From Neobacillus mesonae (GTDB lineage: Bacteria; Bacillota; Bacilli; Bacillales; Cytobacillaceae): DNA of 52,500 bases. Made by a program: the position numbers and the translations under genes. Below, piece after piece: positions 31,353 to 40,909 of this stretch. The notes below the pieces were generated by a model. It made no database searches. It was not told the origin of the DNA and was given only the letters and a program-made list of their open reading frames with translations. The DNA lies in assembly GCF_001636315.1 (NCBI RefSeq), contig NZ_KV440949.1, forward strand, positions 2,913,473 to 2,965,972, given 5' to 3'. The stretch's first letter is position 1. Each line of letters begins with the position of its first letter.

Positions 31353-31387
31353 AAAAAAACAGCAAGGCTGTAAACGAAAGCCTTGCT
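31353..31387 (-). terminator. Terminator of mgtE
   Basis: On the minus strand AGCAAGGCT pairs with AGCCTTGCT, followed by GTTTTTTT. It overlaps the mgtE stop codon. Confidence 0.85.
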
Positions 31388-32744
31388 ACATAAGATATTG
31401 GATAAACATTGTCGCGATGCCGAAATAGGTAAGCAAGGAAAAAATATCATTTAAGGTTGTGATTAACGGGCCTGACGCTACCGCAGGGTCGATTTTTAAT
31501 TTGTAAAGAATGAGTGGAATGACTGTCCCGGCAAGTGTTCCGATAATCAGGGTGAAAAATAGCGAACAGCCGACAACCATCCCTAAAATGAAATTCCCCT
31601 GCCAAATATAAGCAATGACAGAAATTAATACTGCACAGGTGACCCCAATGGAAACACCGACTCCGAATTCACGCATAACTAAACGAAAAACCACTTTTTT
31701 ATCAATATCATGGGAAATCAGACCGCGGACAACAACAGCAAGTGACTGCGTTCCGGTATTTCCGGTCATTCCGGCAATCATCGGCATGAAAAAAGCAAGG
31801 GCTACCACCTTCTGAAGTGTTTCTTCAAAACCGCTAATAATTCTTCCTGAAATAAGTCCAATAAATAATAACAAAATCAGCCATGGGAGCCGTCTTGCTG
31901 CGGCCACAAGAGTCTTTGTCTCAAAATCAATCGATTTACCTGATGCCGATAATTTCTCAATATCCTCATTGGCTTCTTTGATCACAACATCGATGACGTC
32001 ATCGACCGTTATTATCCCGACTAGAATATGGGCTTCATCCACGACTGGAACGGAAATAAAGTCATAGCGTTCAACGGTTTTGGCAACAACTTCCTGGTCG
32101 GTGGTCACCGTAACATAAATGACTCGTTCATACATGATGTCATCGATTTTCTCCCCAGGGTCCGCTAAAAGCAAGTCCCGGTAGGAAACAACGCCAACAA
32201 GCCTGCGGGCGCCATCAATTACATATAAGTAGTTAAGCGACTCAGCGAACTCAGCGAAGGATTTCAGCTTATCGACCGCTTCTCTAACTGTGTAGTAATT
32301 ACGAATCCAGACGAAACGGTTCGTCATAATTCTTCCCGCGGTTTCCGGAGGATATTTCATAATATCCTGAACAGCATTAGACTCCATTTTATTCATTTCG
32401 GAAAGCAATGAGTCCTTCTTCTCCGGGGAAAGTTCATCCAGGAGTGATGCCAAGTCATCGTTATCCATTAAATTCAGAACATTACTGGACTTCTCAACCC
32501 CGAGCATATTCAAAAGGTCAAGCTGTTCTTCTTTATCGAGCTCCTCCATCAAGTCGGCAAGAATATCGGGATTTAAAAACAAGAGAAATCGAGCTTTATG
32601 CTTGAAGGGCAAATCTTGATATATTTTCGCTAAGTCATATGGCTGAAGCTCATCGACAATGATTTCAAATTCAGCCTTTTTGTTTTCCTTTAATGTTTTA
32701 ATAATATATAAACTAATTTCGTCCTGCGTCATATCTTTAATCAT
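31386..32744 (-). CDS. mgtE: Magnesium transporter MgtE
   Basis: The 452-residue protein has the N domain (about 1-130, superhelical repeats such as LADLMEELDKEEQLDLLNML), two CBS domains (about 135-255, LNYLYVIDGARRLVGVVSYRDLLLAD and ISVPVVDEAHILVGIITVDDVIDVV), a plug helix and five membrane segments with GNTGTQSLAVVVRGL. Cytosolic magnesium closes the channel through the N and CBS domains. Length matches B. subtilis MgtE (451). ATG 32744 follows GAGG. No M-box riboswitch is seen upstream. Confidence 0.93.
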   Translation of the reverse strand: MIKDMTQDEISLYIIKTLKENKKAEFEIIVDELQPYDLAKIYQDLPFKHKARFLLFLNPDILADLMEELDKEEQLDLLNMLGVEKSSNVLNLMDNDDLASLLDELSPEKKDSLLSEMNKMESNAVQDIMKYPPETAGRIMTNRFVWIRNYYTVREAVDKLKSFAEFAESLNYLYVIDGARRLVGVVSYRDLLLADPGEKIDDIMYERVIYVTVTTDQEVVAKTVERYDFISVPVVDEAHILVGIITVDDVIDVVIKEANEDIEKLSASGKSIDFETKTLVAAARRLPWLILLLFIGLISGRIISGFEETLQKVVALAFFMPMIAGMTGNTGTQSLAVVVRGLISHDIDKKVVFRLVMREFGVGVSIGVTCAVLISVIAYIWQGNFILGMVVGCSLFFTLIIGTLAGTVIPLILYKLKIDPAVASGPLITTLNDIFSLLTYFGIATMFIQYLM

Positions 32745-32877
32745 TTCATTCACCTCTTCCCTCTGTGTCACGCAAATTCAAAAATAAATTATGTGGAGAA
32801 ACAAATAATAGTTAAAATTAGTATGTGTAGATCCTGCGTAAATTCCCGTCCGTTTCCTAAATTACAACCATGTTATA

Positions 32878-32914
32878 ATAGCTTATTTTTTGTAAAAAAA
32901 ATGAAATAAGCTAT
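32878..32914. promoter_or_regulatory. Inverted repeat between divergent mgtE and the next gene
   Basis: ATAGCTTATTT (32878-32888) and AAATAAGCTAT (32904-32914) are perfectly complementary, 15 bases apart. It lies in the 300-bp divergent gap and could be an operator or a leader hairpin. Nothing else definite is seen in this gap. Confidence 0.4.
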
Positions 32915-33045
32915 TTGACCTATTTTTTGTTAAAATGAGTAAGTATGAACTAAGTAAGTGGAAGTTTTTTGGAAACTTCCTTCAAATATAATTTTTGACT
33001 TGAGATTTGTTCGGCGCATTTCTCGATGAACGGAGGAGTTTTACC

Positions 33046-33822
33046 TTGAAGAAGCATCATCAGGACATACGGGATCTTATTTATGTACATTTAAATCAGA
33101 CAGACCAGTATGTCATTTCCCATGGTATCGAATTTGATGAGTTTGTTTCAACCTTTTCTGGTTCCCTAAATAATCTTTTGCTGTTAGCGCACCGCTATGA
33201 TGATGCCGATTTTAACATGCACACATTACTCGAATACTGTCCGGTTGACAGAATTAACAAGCTGGCAGCAGATGATGTGTATGGCTACGGGAATTTCTGC
33301 TGGATTGATTTTTTGGAAGAAGAGGTGCTAAATGAGCTGACTGGCCAGGAAATGGCGGAACTATTATACTTAGGTCACCATAAACATCATTTGAAATTGC
33401 CATTTTATAATAAACTTGGCAATCGGTTTGTTTATTTAGCTCATGATGACGGCTGGTTCAATAAAATTTATTATCGTAGCTTTAAGGACTTTTTTCAATT
33501 GTTTAGCGTTGTGATCTCCCATAAGCTTGGGGAACTAAAACCGGAAAAAACCCTTCTTGGGATTCGCAAAAAACGTACGTATCCTCCGGTAAATAAAGAA
33601 ATCCTGTTATCCTTAACACCGTTCATCAAAGAGGGAATCTGCATTTCCTTAAGAGATGCTGATCATCAGCGCACTCGTATAGAAGTTCCTATTTGGGTGA
33701 TTGGTGATTTTGCCAATATGGATGACATGTATGAGGAATATTTACAGGCTTCGCAAGAGCAATATCATGCAAAAATTATTTTTGATAAAAAGACAAAAGA
33801 GTGGAAGTTGAACGTTATGTAA
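33046..33822 (+). CDS. Conserved hypothetical protein
   Basis: I do not recognise the family. The 258-residue protein is soluble, with no signal peptide, and rich in Asp, His and aromatic residues (LLLLAHRYDDADFNMH, LYLGHHKHHLKLPFYNKLGNRFVYLAHDDGWFNKIYYRSF). An apparently separate C-terminal part has RIEVPIWVIGDFANMDDMYEEYLQ. The start is TTG 33046, behind a strong GGAGGAG; reading from TTG 33007 would run through that site. It is followed by its own terminator and precedes ddl. Confidence 0.6.
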   Translation: MKKHHQDIRDLIYVHLNQTDQYVISHGIEFDEFVSTFSGSLNNLLLLAHRYDDADFNMHTLLEYCPVDRINKLAADDVYGYGNFCWIDFLEEEVLNELTGQEMAELLYLGHHKHHLKLPFYNKLGNRFVYLAHDDGWFNKIYYRSFKDFFQLFSVVISHKLGELKPEKTLLGIRKKRTYPPVNKEILLSLTPFIKEGICISLRDADHQRTRIEVPIWVIGDFANMDDMYEEYLQASQEQYHAKIIFDKKTKEWKLNVM

Positions 33823-33830
33823 TATCTGTT

Positions 33831-33862
33831 AAAACCAGCCCATCTTTTGGGGCTGGTTTTAA
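33831..33862 (+). terminator. Terminator before ddl
   Basis: AAAACCAGCCC pairs with GGGCTGGTTTT over an 8-base loop. The A and T runs make it usable from either side. Confidence 0.88.
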
Positions 33863-34031
33863 CTTGTGTGATAAATTTTAGATAGAGCGTTTTGAAGCAA
33901 GCTGGTTATTTCATAAAATAAATACAGGTAAAGATGGTTCGTTTTTCCCAAGAAAATCATGTGCCTAAGAATACTTTCTGATGCGATAAAGTGATAAAAT
34001 AAAACGTGAGTTAGAAAATGGAGGGTAACCC

Positions 34032-35111
34032 ATGAAAACAAAATTAGGCTTGTTGTACGGTGGAAAATCCGCCGAGCATAGCGTATCGTTACAGACGGCA
34101 TTAGCTGTCATTAAAGCATTAGATCTAGAAAAATTTGAAATTCATCCGATTTACATAAATACAGAAGGCCGTTGGATTAAAGGTCCGGAGCTGACAGGAC
34201 CGGTTGACAACGTGAAAGCGTTGGAGTTTTCCCCAGAGGATTCCTTAACACCAGCAGCGCTAGCGCCGGCAATATTCCAAGCGGCTGACCAGGAACAGGC
34301 ATCTCTTGATGTTGTTTTTCCGCTGCTTCATGGACCAAATGGTGAGGATGGAACGGTTCAAGGATTATTAGAATTGTTGAACCTTCCATATGTTGGAAAT
34401 GGGGTATTAGCTTCTGCGGCAGGAATGGATAAAGTGTTAATGAAAAATATTTTTGCCCAAGCAGGTCTTGCTCAGGTTAACTATGTGGCCTTTATTAAGA
34501 GGGAATGGGATAAGGCAAGAGAAGCCGCTTACGAAAAAGTAGAAGCTGAGCTTGGCTATCCTTGCTTTGTTAAACCGGCTAATCTTGGGTCCAGTGTGGG
34601 GATTAGCAAATGCCGTAATCGTGAAGAATTAGAAGCTGCATTTGAAGAAGCATTCCAATTTGACCGCAAAGTAATTATTGAAGAAGGCGTTATAGCCCGT
34701 GAAATTGAAGTCGGTGTGCTCGGAAATGATGAACCGGAATGTTCAGTAGCAGGCGAAATTGTTCCGAAAAAGGACTTCTACGATTATAAAGCAAAATATG
34801 AAGATGGAAATACAGCGCTGATTATTCCTGCTGATATTACCGAAGCTGAATATCGGGAATTAAAGGAAATGGCCGTTCAAGCGTTTAAAGCATTGGATTG
34901 CTCTGGTCTCGTTCGTGCAGATTTCTTTTTAACAAAAGAAGGCAAGTTATTAATTAATGAAGTAAACACAATGCCTGGCTTTACACCATTTAGCATGTTC
35001 CCGTTATTGTGGAAGCATACCGGTGTTGAGTATCCGCAATTAATTGAACGCCTCGTTGAGCTGGCAAAAGAACGGCATGATGAGAAGCAGCAAATTAAGT
35101 ATACGTTTTAA
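34032..35111 (+). CDS. ddl: D-alanine--D-alanine ligase
   Basis: The 359-residue ATP-grasp enzyme joins two D-alanines for the peptidoglycan stem peptide. It begins [29 protein letters not shown], has [37 protein letters not shown], the ATP-binding [17 protein letters not shown], and the metal-binding end [24 protein letters not shown] lies before ATG 34032. murF follows 65 bases downstream, so the two are probably co-transcribed, as in B. subtilis. MurF uses the product D-Ala-D-Ala directly. Confidence 0.96.
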   Translation: MKTKLGLLYGGKSAEHSVSLQTALAVIKALDLEKFEIHPIYINTEGRWIKGPELTGPVDNVKALEFSPEDSLTPAALAPAIFQAADQEQASLDVVFPLLHGPNGEDGTVQGLLELLNLPYVGNGVLASAAGMDKVLMKNIFAQAGLAQVNYVAFIKREWDKAREAAYEKVEAELGYPCFVKPANLGSSVGISKCRNREELEAAFEEAFQFDRKVIIEEGVIAREIEVGVLGNDEPECSVAGEIVPKKDFYDYKAKYEDGNTALIIPADITEAEYRELKEMAVQAFKALDCSGLVRADFFLTKEGKLLINEVNTMPGFTPFSMFPLLWKHTGVEYPQLIERLVELAKERHDEKQQIKYTF

Positions 35112-35176
35112 AACAATCGACACGGCTATAGTGCCGTGTCCATTTCTGTTATAACAGGAAAGGGAGGTAAAACACA

Positions 35177-36556
35177 TTGATTAAACGCACTTTAAAGCAG
35201 ATTGCTGAAATGGTTTCAGCAAAAAACGATATCACACCGTTTTCTGACACGCTGATTTCAGGCGTAACCATTGATTCAAGAAAAATTGAAAACGGCAATT
35301 TATTTGTTCCTTTTAAAGGAGAGCATGTTGATGGTCATCAATATGTCGTAGAGGCGATTGGCAAAGGTGCTTCAGCTGCATTATGGCAGGAAGACGTCCC
35401 GAATCCCCCGAAAAACCTGCCAATCATCATTGTTGATGACTGCCTTACCGCGCTGCAGGAGTTAGCGCGGAAATACCGCCGAGAATTAAATGTCAAGGTC
35501 GTCGGAATAACTGGCAGTAATGGAAAAACGACGACAAAGGACATGACCGCAAGCTTGTTGTCGTTAAAATACAAAGTGCAAAAAACAGAAGGAAATTTCA
35601 ATAACCATATCGGGATGCCATTAACGGTATTAAACTTAAGTGAAGACACGGAAGTAGCCGTTCTTGAAATGGGGATGAGCGGCCGTGGGGAAATTGCCTT
35701 TCTAACAAAGCTTGCTTGTCCGGATGCTGTTGTGATTACCAATATCGGCGAATCTCATTTGCTCGACCTCGGCTCAAGAGAAGCGATTGCCGAAGCCAAG
35801 CTGGAGATTTTGCAAGGGCTTAAACCTGGAGGTCTCGCTGTCCTCCATGGAGACGAACCGCTGTTAATGGAACGGATCAACCAATATAAGGGCAATATCG
35901 AATTACAGACATTTGGCAGAAGTGATTCTAATGATCTTTACCCAATCGAAATAACACAGCTTGGACAGGGGAACCGCTTTACGGTCAATGCTTCCAGTGA
36001 GGTATTCGAACTTCCGGTTTTAGGAACACATAATATTCTTAATGCACTCGCTGCTATGCTGATAGCTCGTTATTTTTCCATTTCCTTCGAAAAAATGATA
36101 GAAGGACTGCAGGCAATTAAGCTTACCAACATGCGCATGGAGCTTGTTGAAGGAAAGCACGGCGAAAAGATTATTAATGATGCTTATAATGCCAGCCCTA
36201 CATCTATGATGGCGGCAATCGAGCTAGTAGCGAATCTTCAGGGCTATGAGCAGAAAATCCTTGTTCTCGGTGACATGCTGGAGCTTGGACCGGAGGAAGA
36301 GCAATATCATGTAAAGATTGGTGCAGGTTTAAATCCTGAGCAAATTGATTTGCTGTTCACTTATGGCCAATTAGGCGCCCACATCGCAAATGGGGCTAGA
36401 GAAGCTTTAGGTGAGAACCGGATATTTGCTTTCTTGGATAAGGAAGAGTTGATTCAGGAATTAGAGCGTCATGTAAATGATAATAGTCTTGTTTTGGTAA
36501 AAGCTTCCCGTGGTATGAAATTAGAGGGAGTTGTCAAGGCTTTACAGAAGGATTAA
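35177..36556 (+). CDS. murF: UDP-MurNAc-tripeptide--D-alanyl-D-alanine ligase
   Basis: The 459-residue enzyme adds D-Ala-D-Ala to UDP-MurNAc-tripeptide in the last cytoplasmic step of precursor synthesis. It shows the Mur ligase domains: N-terminal substrate domain (GVTIDSRKIENGNLFVPFKGEHVDGH), central ATPase with GSNGKTT at 113-119 and EMGMSGRGEI, and the C-terminal domain with NDAYNASPTSMMAAI. The start is TTG 35177 behind GGGAGG. It is coupled in function and position to ddl. Confidence 0.96.
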   Translation: MIKRTLKQIAEMVSAKNDITPFSDTLISGVTIDSRKIENGNLFVPFKGEHVDGHQYVVEAIGKGASAALWQEDVPNPPKNLPIIIVDDCLTALQELARKYRRELNVKVVGITGSNGKTTTKDMTASLLSLKYKVQKTEGNFNNHIGMPLTVLNLSEDTEVAVLEMGMSGRGEIAFLTKLACPDAVVITNIGESHLLDLGSREAIAEAKLEILQGLKPGGLAVLHGDEPLLMERINQYKGNIELQTFGRSDSNDLYPIEITQLGQGNRFTVNASSEVFELPVLGTHNILNALAAMLIARYFSISFEKMIEGLQAIKLTNMRMELVEGKHGEKIINDAYNASPTSMMAAIELVANLQGYEQKILVLGDMLELGPEEEQYHVKIGAGLNPEQIDLLFTYGQLGAHIANGAREALGENRIFAFLDKEELIQELERHVNDNSLVLVKASRGMKLEGVVKALQKD

Positions 36557-36694
36557 GAAAGCTGCTGTTATTTTTGAAAAACAGCATATATCGCATGAAA
36601 AGCTGCAGATATCCGGTGCGAAATCTCAGATAAATTGTTTCAATCAGCAAACGTGAAAATATTTTTCGGACAAGCGCGGCACCTGCGGCTAATA

Positions 36695-36790
36695 TTGCAA
36701 AATACGGTTGAAAATGATATTATTATTTTCAATGTGTCTAGAGATTGTTGAAAAAAGGGCATACTCCTTTGGAGAATGTCTTTTTTTTGG
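36695..36790 (+). ncRNA. Candidate short transcript with Fur-like box, between murF and cshA
   Basis: TTGCAA (36695-36700), a 17-base spacer and TATTAT (36718-36723) form a good promoter. TTGAAAATGATATTATTATT and its mirror half (36708-36732) cover the -10 box and resemble a Fur site. About 25 bases later a hairpin with GGGCATACTCC and GGAGAATGTC ends in eight T residues (36751-36788). If real, the RNA is about 60 bases. The hairpin may instead end murF read-through, and a second promoter (TTTGGA, 17 bases, TAAAAT) overlaps it and may serve cshA. Confidence 0.3.
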
Positions 36791-36894
36791 TAAAATAAAG
36801 ATGTTACGTAAATGCAAATGGATGCGTATCCTAGGTATAAATGCAGCACTAGATATATAAAATATTTTCAAATAGATGAAGGAGAATGAAAACA

Positions 36895-38373
36895 TTGACG
36901 AAGTTTGAAGATTTAGGTATAGGCCAGGCGACGTTAAAAGCCGTCCTACGGATGGGCTTTGAGGAAGCTACCCCAATTCAGGCAGAAACGATTCCGTTAA
37001 GCCTTGCGAATAATGATGTGATCGGTCAAGCACAAACAGGTACAGGTAAAACAGCAGCCTTTGGAATTCCATTAGTTGAAAAGGTGGATAAAGAAGAGGA
37101 AGCAATCCAAGGAATTATTATTGCCCCAACAAGAGAGCTTGCAATTCAAGTATCAGAAGAACTATATAAGATTGGTGCCGGAAAAAGAGTTCGTGTACTG
37201 CCAATTTATGGAGGTCAGGATATTGGCCGCCAGATTCGCTCGTTAAAAAAAGCCCCACACATTATTGTCGGTACCCCGGGACGCCTGCTTGATCATATTA
37301 ACAGAAAGACGATTCGTCTTGACCATGTTCACACAGTTATTCTTGATGAAGCAGATGAAATGCTCAATATGGGATTTATTGAGGATATTGAAACCATTCT
37401 TGCGGAAATTCCAGAAGCACGTCAAACGCTGCTATTCTCTGCTACAATGCCTGGTCCGATTCAGCGAATTGCAGAGAAGTTCATGAAAGACCCCAAAATT
37501 GTCCGCGTGAAGGCGAAGGAAATGACCGTCCCTTCCATTGAACAGTACTATCTGGAAGTACAGGAAAAAAATAAGTTTGATGTGTTAACCCGTCTTCTTG
37601 ATATTCAGTCACCTGAATTGGCGATTGTTTTTGGACGGACAAAACGCCGTGTCGATGAATTGTCCGAAGCATTGAATTTAAGGGGATATACTGCTGAAGG
37701 AATTCACGGCGATTTAAGCCAGGCAAAACGTCTTTCTGTCCTTCGCAAATTTAAAGAAGGTTCCATTGATGTTCTTGTCGCAACAGACGTAGCAGCACGT
37801 GGGCTGGATATTTCCGGTGTTACCCATGTATATAATTTCGATATTCCACAAGACCCGGAAAGCTATGTACATCGTATTGGCCGTACTGGGCGTGCTGGTA
37901 AAACAGGGGTGGCAATGACATTTGTTACACCAAGGGAAAAATCCTATCTTTCAATTGTGGAGAAAACAACAAAACGTAAAATGGAACGGATGACGCCGCC
38001 GACCCTTGATGAAGCATTAGAAGGTCAGCAGCGTGCTGTTGTCGATAAGATTTTACAAACCATTGATAATAATAATCTTCAGTATTATAAAGCAGCGGCT
38101 GAGGAATTGCTGGAGACTAATGATGCCTCCACTGTTGTTGCAGCTGTGTTGAAGATGTTAACGAAAGAGCCGGACACGACCCCGGTAAAACTTACAGAAG
38201 AATCACCACTGCCGCAAAAGAGAGAGAAAAAGCCATTTGATCGCGATCGCCGCAGACGTGACGATTCACGGGGCTTTAATGGCGACCGTCGTAAAAAGTC
38301 ATCATATAAACCTAGAAGCGGTGAAAAAAGAAATAGCGGAAAACCATCCAAATCAAGAAGCTATAATCATTAA
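36895..38373 (+). CDS. cshA: DEAD-box RNA helicase CshA
   Basis: The 492-residue ATP-dependent helicase remodels RNA; in B. subtilis CshA is linked to the RNA degradation machinery, ribosome assembly and cold growth. Motifs appear in order: [14 protein letters not shown] (Q motif), AQTGTGKT at 46-53, [16 protein letters not shown] at 151-154, SAT at 182-184 and [10 protein letters not shown]. The tail after about 430 is strongly basic and Arg/Lys-rich, as in CshA. The start is TTG 36895, since ATG 36886 almost touches the AAGGAG. Confidence 0.94.
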   Translation: MTKFEDLGIGQATLKAVLRMGFEEATPIQAETIPLSLANNDVIGQAQTGTGKTAAFGIPLVEKVDKEEEAIQGIIIAPTRELAIQVSEELYKIGAGKRVRVLPIYGGQDIGRQIRSLKKAPHIIVGTPGRLLDHINRKTIRLDHVHTVILDEADEMLNMGFIEDIETILAEIPEARQTLLFSATMPGPIQRIAEKFMKDPKIVRVKAKEMTVPSIEQYYLEVQEKNKFDVLTRLLDIQSPELAIVFGRTKRRVDELSEALNLRGYTAEGIHGDLSQAKRLSVLRKFKEGSIDVLVATDVAARGLDISGVTHVYNFDIPQDPESYVHRIGRTGRAGKTGVAMTFVTPREKSYLSIVEKTTKRKMERMTPPTLDEALEGQQRAVVDKILQTIDNNNLQYYKAAAEELLETNDASTVVAAVLKMLTKEPDTTPVKLTEESPLPQKREKKPFDRDRRRRDDSRGFNGDRRKKSSYKPRSGEKRNSGKPSKSRSYNH

Positions 38374-38379
38374 TCAATA

Positions 38380-38409
38380 AGAGCATGGACAAATCGTCCA
38401 TGCTCTTTG
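38380..38409 (+). terminator. Terminator of cshA
   Basis: AGAGCATGGAC pairs with GTCCATGCTCT over AAATC, followed by TTGTTC. Confidence 0.82.
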
Positions 38410-38410
38410 T

Positions 38411-39523
38411 TCATTTGTTTTCAATTTTTTTTGATTTACTCTTTTTGGATTGTTTGACTGTGTCTATTAGTAAATATAGTATAGGAATCCCTTGGAGAAA
38501 ATATGAAAAGGTGGCCCATGATTGGTTATAAAAGCTAGTAACCTCCGCAGATCCGCTTGCCATGCTTACAGATAATGCAACCATAACGGCGGCCAACGAA
38601 AAAGTCAAGGGGCGGTAATCTTTTAAGCGTAAAAGATGGGTAAGGATTTGAACAGCTGTCGTAAAAAAAACGGTTATTTTGATAAAAACTGTTGTCGCCC
38701 AGATGGAAATTAATAAATGATCCAGGTTTTGGATGAAATCTGCGATTCGAACATAGCGAATCATCTCTAACATAGGATACGTAAGATGGCTCGTTAAATT
38801 TGGGCCAAAAAGTAATATAAGCCAAACAATATTTACACCAATAAATAGGACGGAGAAAATAGTCCCCAAGATAATAGATTTCAAGGTCTTATGCTTTTGG
38901 CTTAAGTATGGAAATATAAAAAGTAAAATTATCGCTTCCCCAAAAAAAGGAATAATTGAATAGCTGCCTACAAAAATTCCGTGACCGCTATGGTTAGTAA
39001 TAAAGGCCATCAATCGATTCCATTGTAATTCTCTTCCAATTAAAATTAGATTTCCGATATTTGCCAAAATGCAGAGATAAAATAAACCTTGGGCAATTCG
39101 AAATAAATTTTCAAATCCTAATCGCGCTGTAACGGCAATTACCAATCCGAACATGAAGCCAACAGCCCAATTTGGAGTTCTTGGCAGATAGGTTTGCACG
39201 ATGAAATCTTCATATTCTCTTAAAATAAGGGCGCTTATTTGCAGAAAGGAAACAAAGAATATCACCATAAAAGGGATATGAATCCAGCTGGGGAAAATCT
39301 CTTTGCCGTAGTTAACATAAAACTCATTAGGTCTTCGGTTTGCAAGTTTAATGAAAAAAAAGGCAAGAATAATCCCAGCTAAACCGCTTATACAAAGAGC
39401 AATGATCGAATCATATTGGGATAGGTAGATTAGTTGACTAGCCCCAAACCCAACCTGGGTGGAGAAAGAAAAAAGAATGATAAAAAGGATCAGTTGATTT
39501 TGGGAAATCTTTTCAGTCTGCAA
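38411..39523 (-). CDS. Spore germination permease, GerB family (second receptor)
   Basis: The 370-residue protein has ten hydrophobic segments and the GerAB-type start KISQNQLILFIILFSFSTQVGFGAS. Its sequence is well diverged from the GerB protein at 18506-19603, so it probably senses another germinant. The start is TTG 39523, behind GGTGG, which overlaps the stop of the small gene upstream. The C-terminus is Lys-rich (KQSKKSKSKKIENK). It is the last gene of an A-C-D-B operon. Confidence 0.87.
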   Translation of the reverse strand: MQTEKISQNQLILFIILFSFSTQVGFGASQLIYLSQYDSIIALCISGLAGIILAFFFIKLANRRPNEFYVNYGKEIFPSWIHIPFMVIFFVSFLQISALILREYEDFIVQTYLPRTPNWAVGFMFGLVIAVTARLGFENLFRIAQGLFYLCILANIGNLILIGRELQWNRLMAFITNHSGHGIFVGSYSIIPFFGEAIILLFIFPYLSQKHKTLKSIILGTIFSVLFIGVNIVWLILLFGPNLTSHLTYPMLEMIRYVRIADFIQNLDHLLISIWATTVFIKITVFFTTAVQILTHLLRLKDYRPLTFSLAAVMVALSVSMASGSAEVTSFYNQSWATFSYFLQGIPILYLLIDTVKQSKKSKSKKIENK

Positions 39524-39533
39524 AGGAATCCAC

Positions 39534-39752
39534 CTAACCTATAATTTTCTGTTGGATCGGTCCGAATAGAAATTGAATTAAATCAATCGGACTAGGTACA
39601 TGTTTGAAATATGCGGTAGAAATACAATAAAAAAAGGAAGCACCCATAATACAAAAGACAATCCAATAGGTTCTTTTTTTTCGATTCTTATTTTTTAAGT
39701 ATGTCCACTCGTAGCCAAATAAAAAGAGAAAGCCAAGAATAATCAAAATCAT
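39534..39752 (-). CDS. Two-helix D-subunit-like protein of the germinant receptor
   Basis: The 72-residue protein has two hydrophobic segments (about 3-15 and 28-46) separated by the basic stretch LKNKNRKKRTY. It lies between gerC and gerB of a germination operon, as do the short two-helix D subunits known to modulate some GerA-type receptors. ATG 39752 overlaps the GerC stop as ATGA; an in-frame TTG at 39773 is less likely. The assignment rests on size, helices and position. Confidence 0.7.
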   Translation of the reverse strand: MILIILGFLFLFGYEWTYLKNKNRKKRTYWIVFCIMGASFFYCISTAYFKHVPSPIDLIQFLFGPIQQKIIG

Positions 39753-40909
39753 AGGTCTCTTTCCTTTTTCCAATATGGGTTATTTTCAGCACCAAGTCGC
39801 TGGATTTGTAATTCAACATTCACATTTATCTTTACTTTATCTTGATAAACTTCCGGCCAGTCTTCTTTCACTGTTTTCCATATTTTTGGTTTATACCATG
39901 ATAAGTATTCAGCGAATTGAAAAGCATCTGATTTCACTTCTTTAGTAGTCTTTAAAGCGGCTTCAATTCTTTTGCGAATTTGTTTTTCTGCCGCTCGCTC
40001 TAGTTTTTTAATCTTTTCTATACTAGATAAATCTAGGTTGGAATGAGATTCAGAAATATTCGCCTTTGATTTGATTGCCACATTAAAGGTGAACGGCTCG
40101 TTTTTAGAAGGGCGAATTTTGGTATGTGCCTCCATGACCAATAAACTAATCAATTTTTGATCTGTAGGAGATTTTATCGTTATTTCTGAACCTTTAATTA
40201 GGTTTCGGAGCCAGAATGCTGCCCGGCCGACCGTTGTGTCTAGTTTTCCGACCATTTTATAATGATGAAACAAGGCCATTTCCCCTGGTTTGACAAAAAG
40301 CCCCTCTTTGCCGCCTTCACTAAGCATTTTCATTTTGGTCTTTGATAACAGACCGACAATCATATCGCCGTTCAGTGCTTCAAGGAAGTCTTTTGGTGTC
40401 GTATCTACTGTCACTTTTCTTTGTGTAAATGATATTGGAATAGAGCTTGGAAACCGTTCGAATACTGGTGTTAAATTTTCAATATCTTTTGCTTTTCCGG
40501 GTGCAATTAGTATAGTCTGGTTAATATTCAAACTTGGTTCTCGAATAACAAATTCTAATACTGCCTCGATACCCTCCTTGGCCATTTCTTCGCTGATCAC
40601 AATAATTCTTGTATGCCCCCAGCTAATACTTCTGGTTAGAGTTGCTTGTATTTTCTTATAGGCTTCCGTAAACGACTTTCCTGTTGCGGATTGAATTGAA
40701 TACGGTTTTCCGGATGTCCCTGCACCACCAAGATCACCAGGTACAAGTCGATTGGGAAGAGAAAATGAAAGAGATACCTCCATATGGCCATTAGCTGCTT
40801 TGTCAATATATATACCAGAAACAAAAGCACGTTCATTGAGCTCCAATTGTGACCAGCAGCCTGTTAATAATAAAGGCCATAACACGATAACCCACTTTAG
40901 CCGTTTCAT
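39749..40909 (-). CDS. Germinant receptor lipoprotein, GerC family (second receptor)
   Basis: The 386-residue protein has a lipoprotein signal ending LLLTGC (Cys18), then WSQLELNERAFVSGIYID and later GKSFTEAYKKIQATLTRSISWGHTRIIVISEEMAKEG, the Ger(x)C pattern. It should be lipid-anchored at the spore inner membrane. The ATG shares one base with the gerA stop (TAATG), and GAGG lies upstream, so translation is coupled. It is clearly diverged from the GerC protein at 19667-20875. Confidence 0.9.
   Translation of the reverse strand: MKRLKWVIVLWPLLLTGCWSQLELNERAFVSGIYIDKAANGHMEVSLSFSLPNRLVPGDLGGAGTSGKPYSIQSATGKSFTEAYKKIQATLTRSISWGHTRIIVISEEMAKEGIEAVLEFVIREPSLNINQTILIAPGKAKDIENLTPVFERFPSSIPISFTQRKVTVDTTPKDFLEALNGDMIVGLLSKTKMKMLSEGGKEGLFVKPGEMALFHHYKMVGKLDTTVGRAAFWLRNLIKGSEITIKSPTDQKLISLLVMEAHTKIRPSKNEPFTFNVAIKSKANISESHSNLDLSSIEKIKKLERAAEKQIRKRIEAALKTTKEVKSDAFQFAEYLSWYKPKIWKTVKEDWPEVYQDKVKINVNVELQIQRLGAENNPYWKKERDL

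Noticed and set aside
35338..35742. 134-codon frame antisense to murF
   Set aside because: Shadow of murF, with no independent evidence.
40290..40661. 123-codon frame on the plus strand within the second gerC gene
   Set aside because: Antisense shadow of a lipoprotein gene with clear family motifs.
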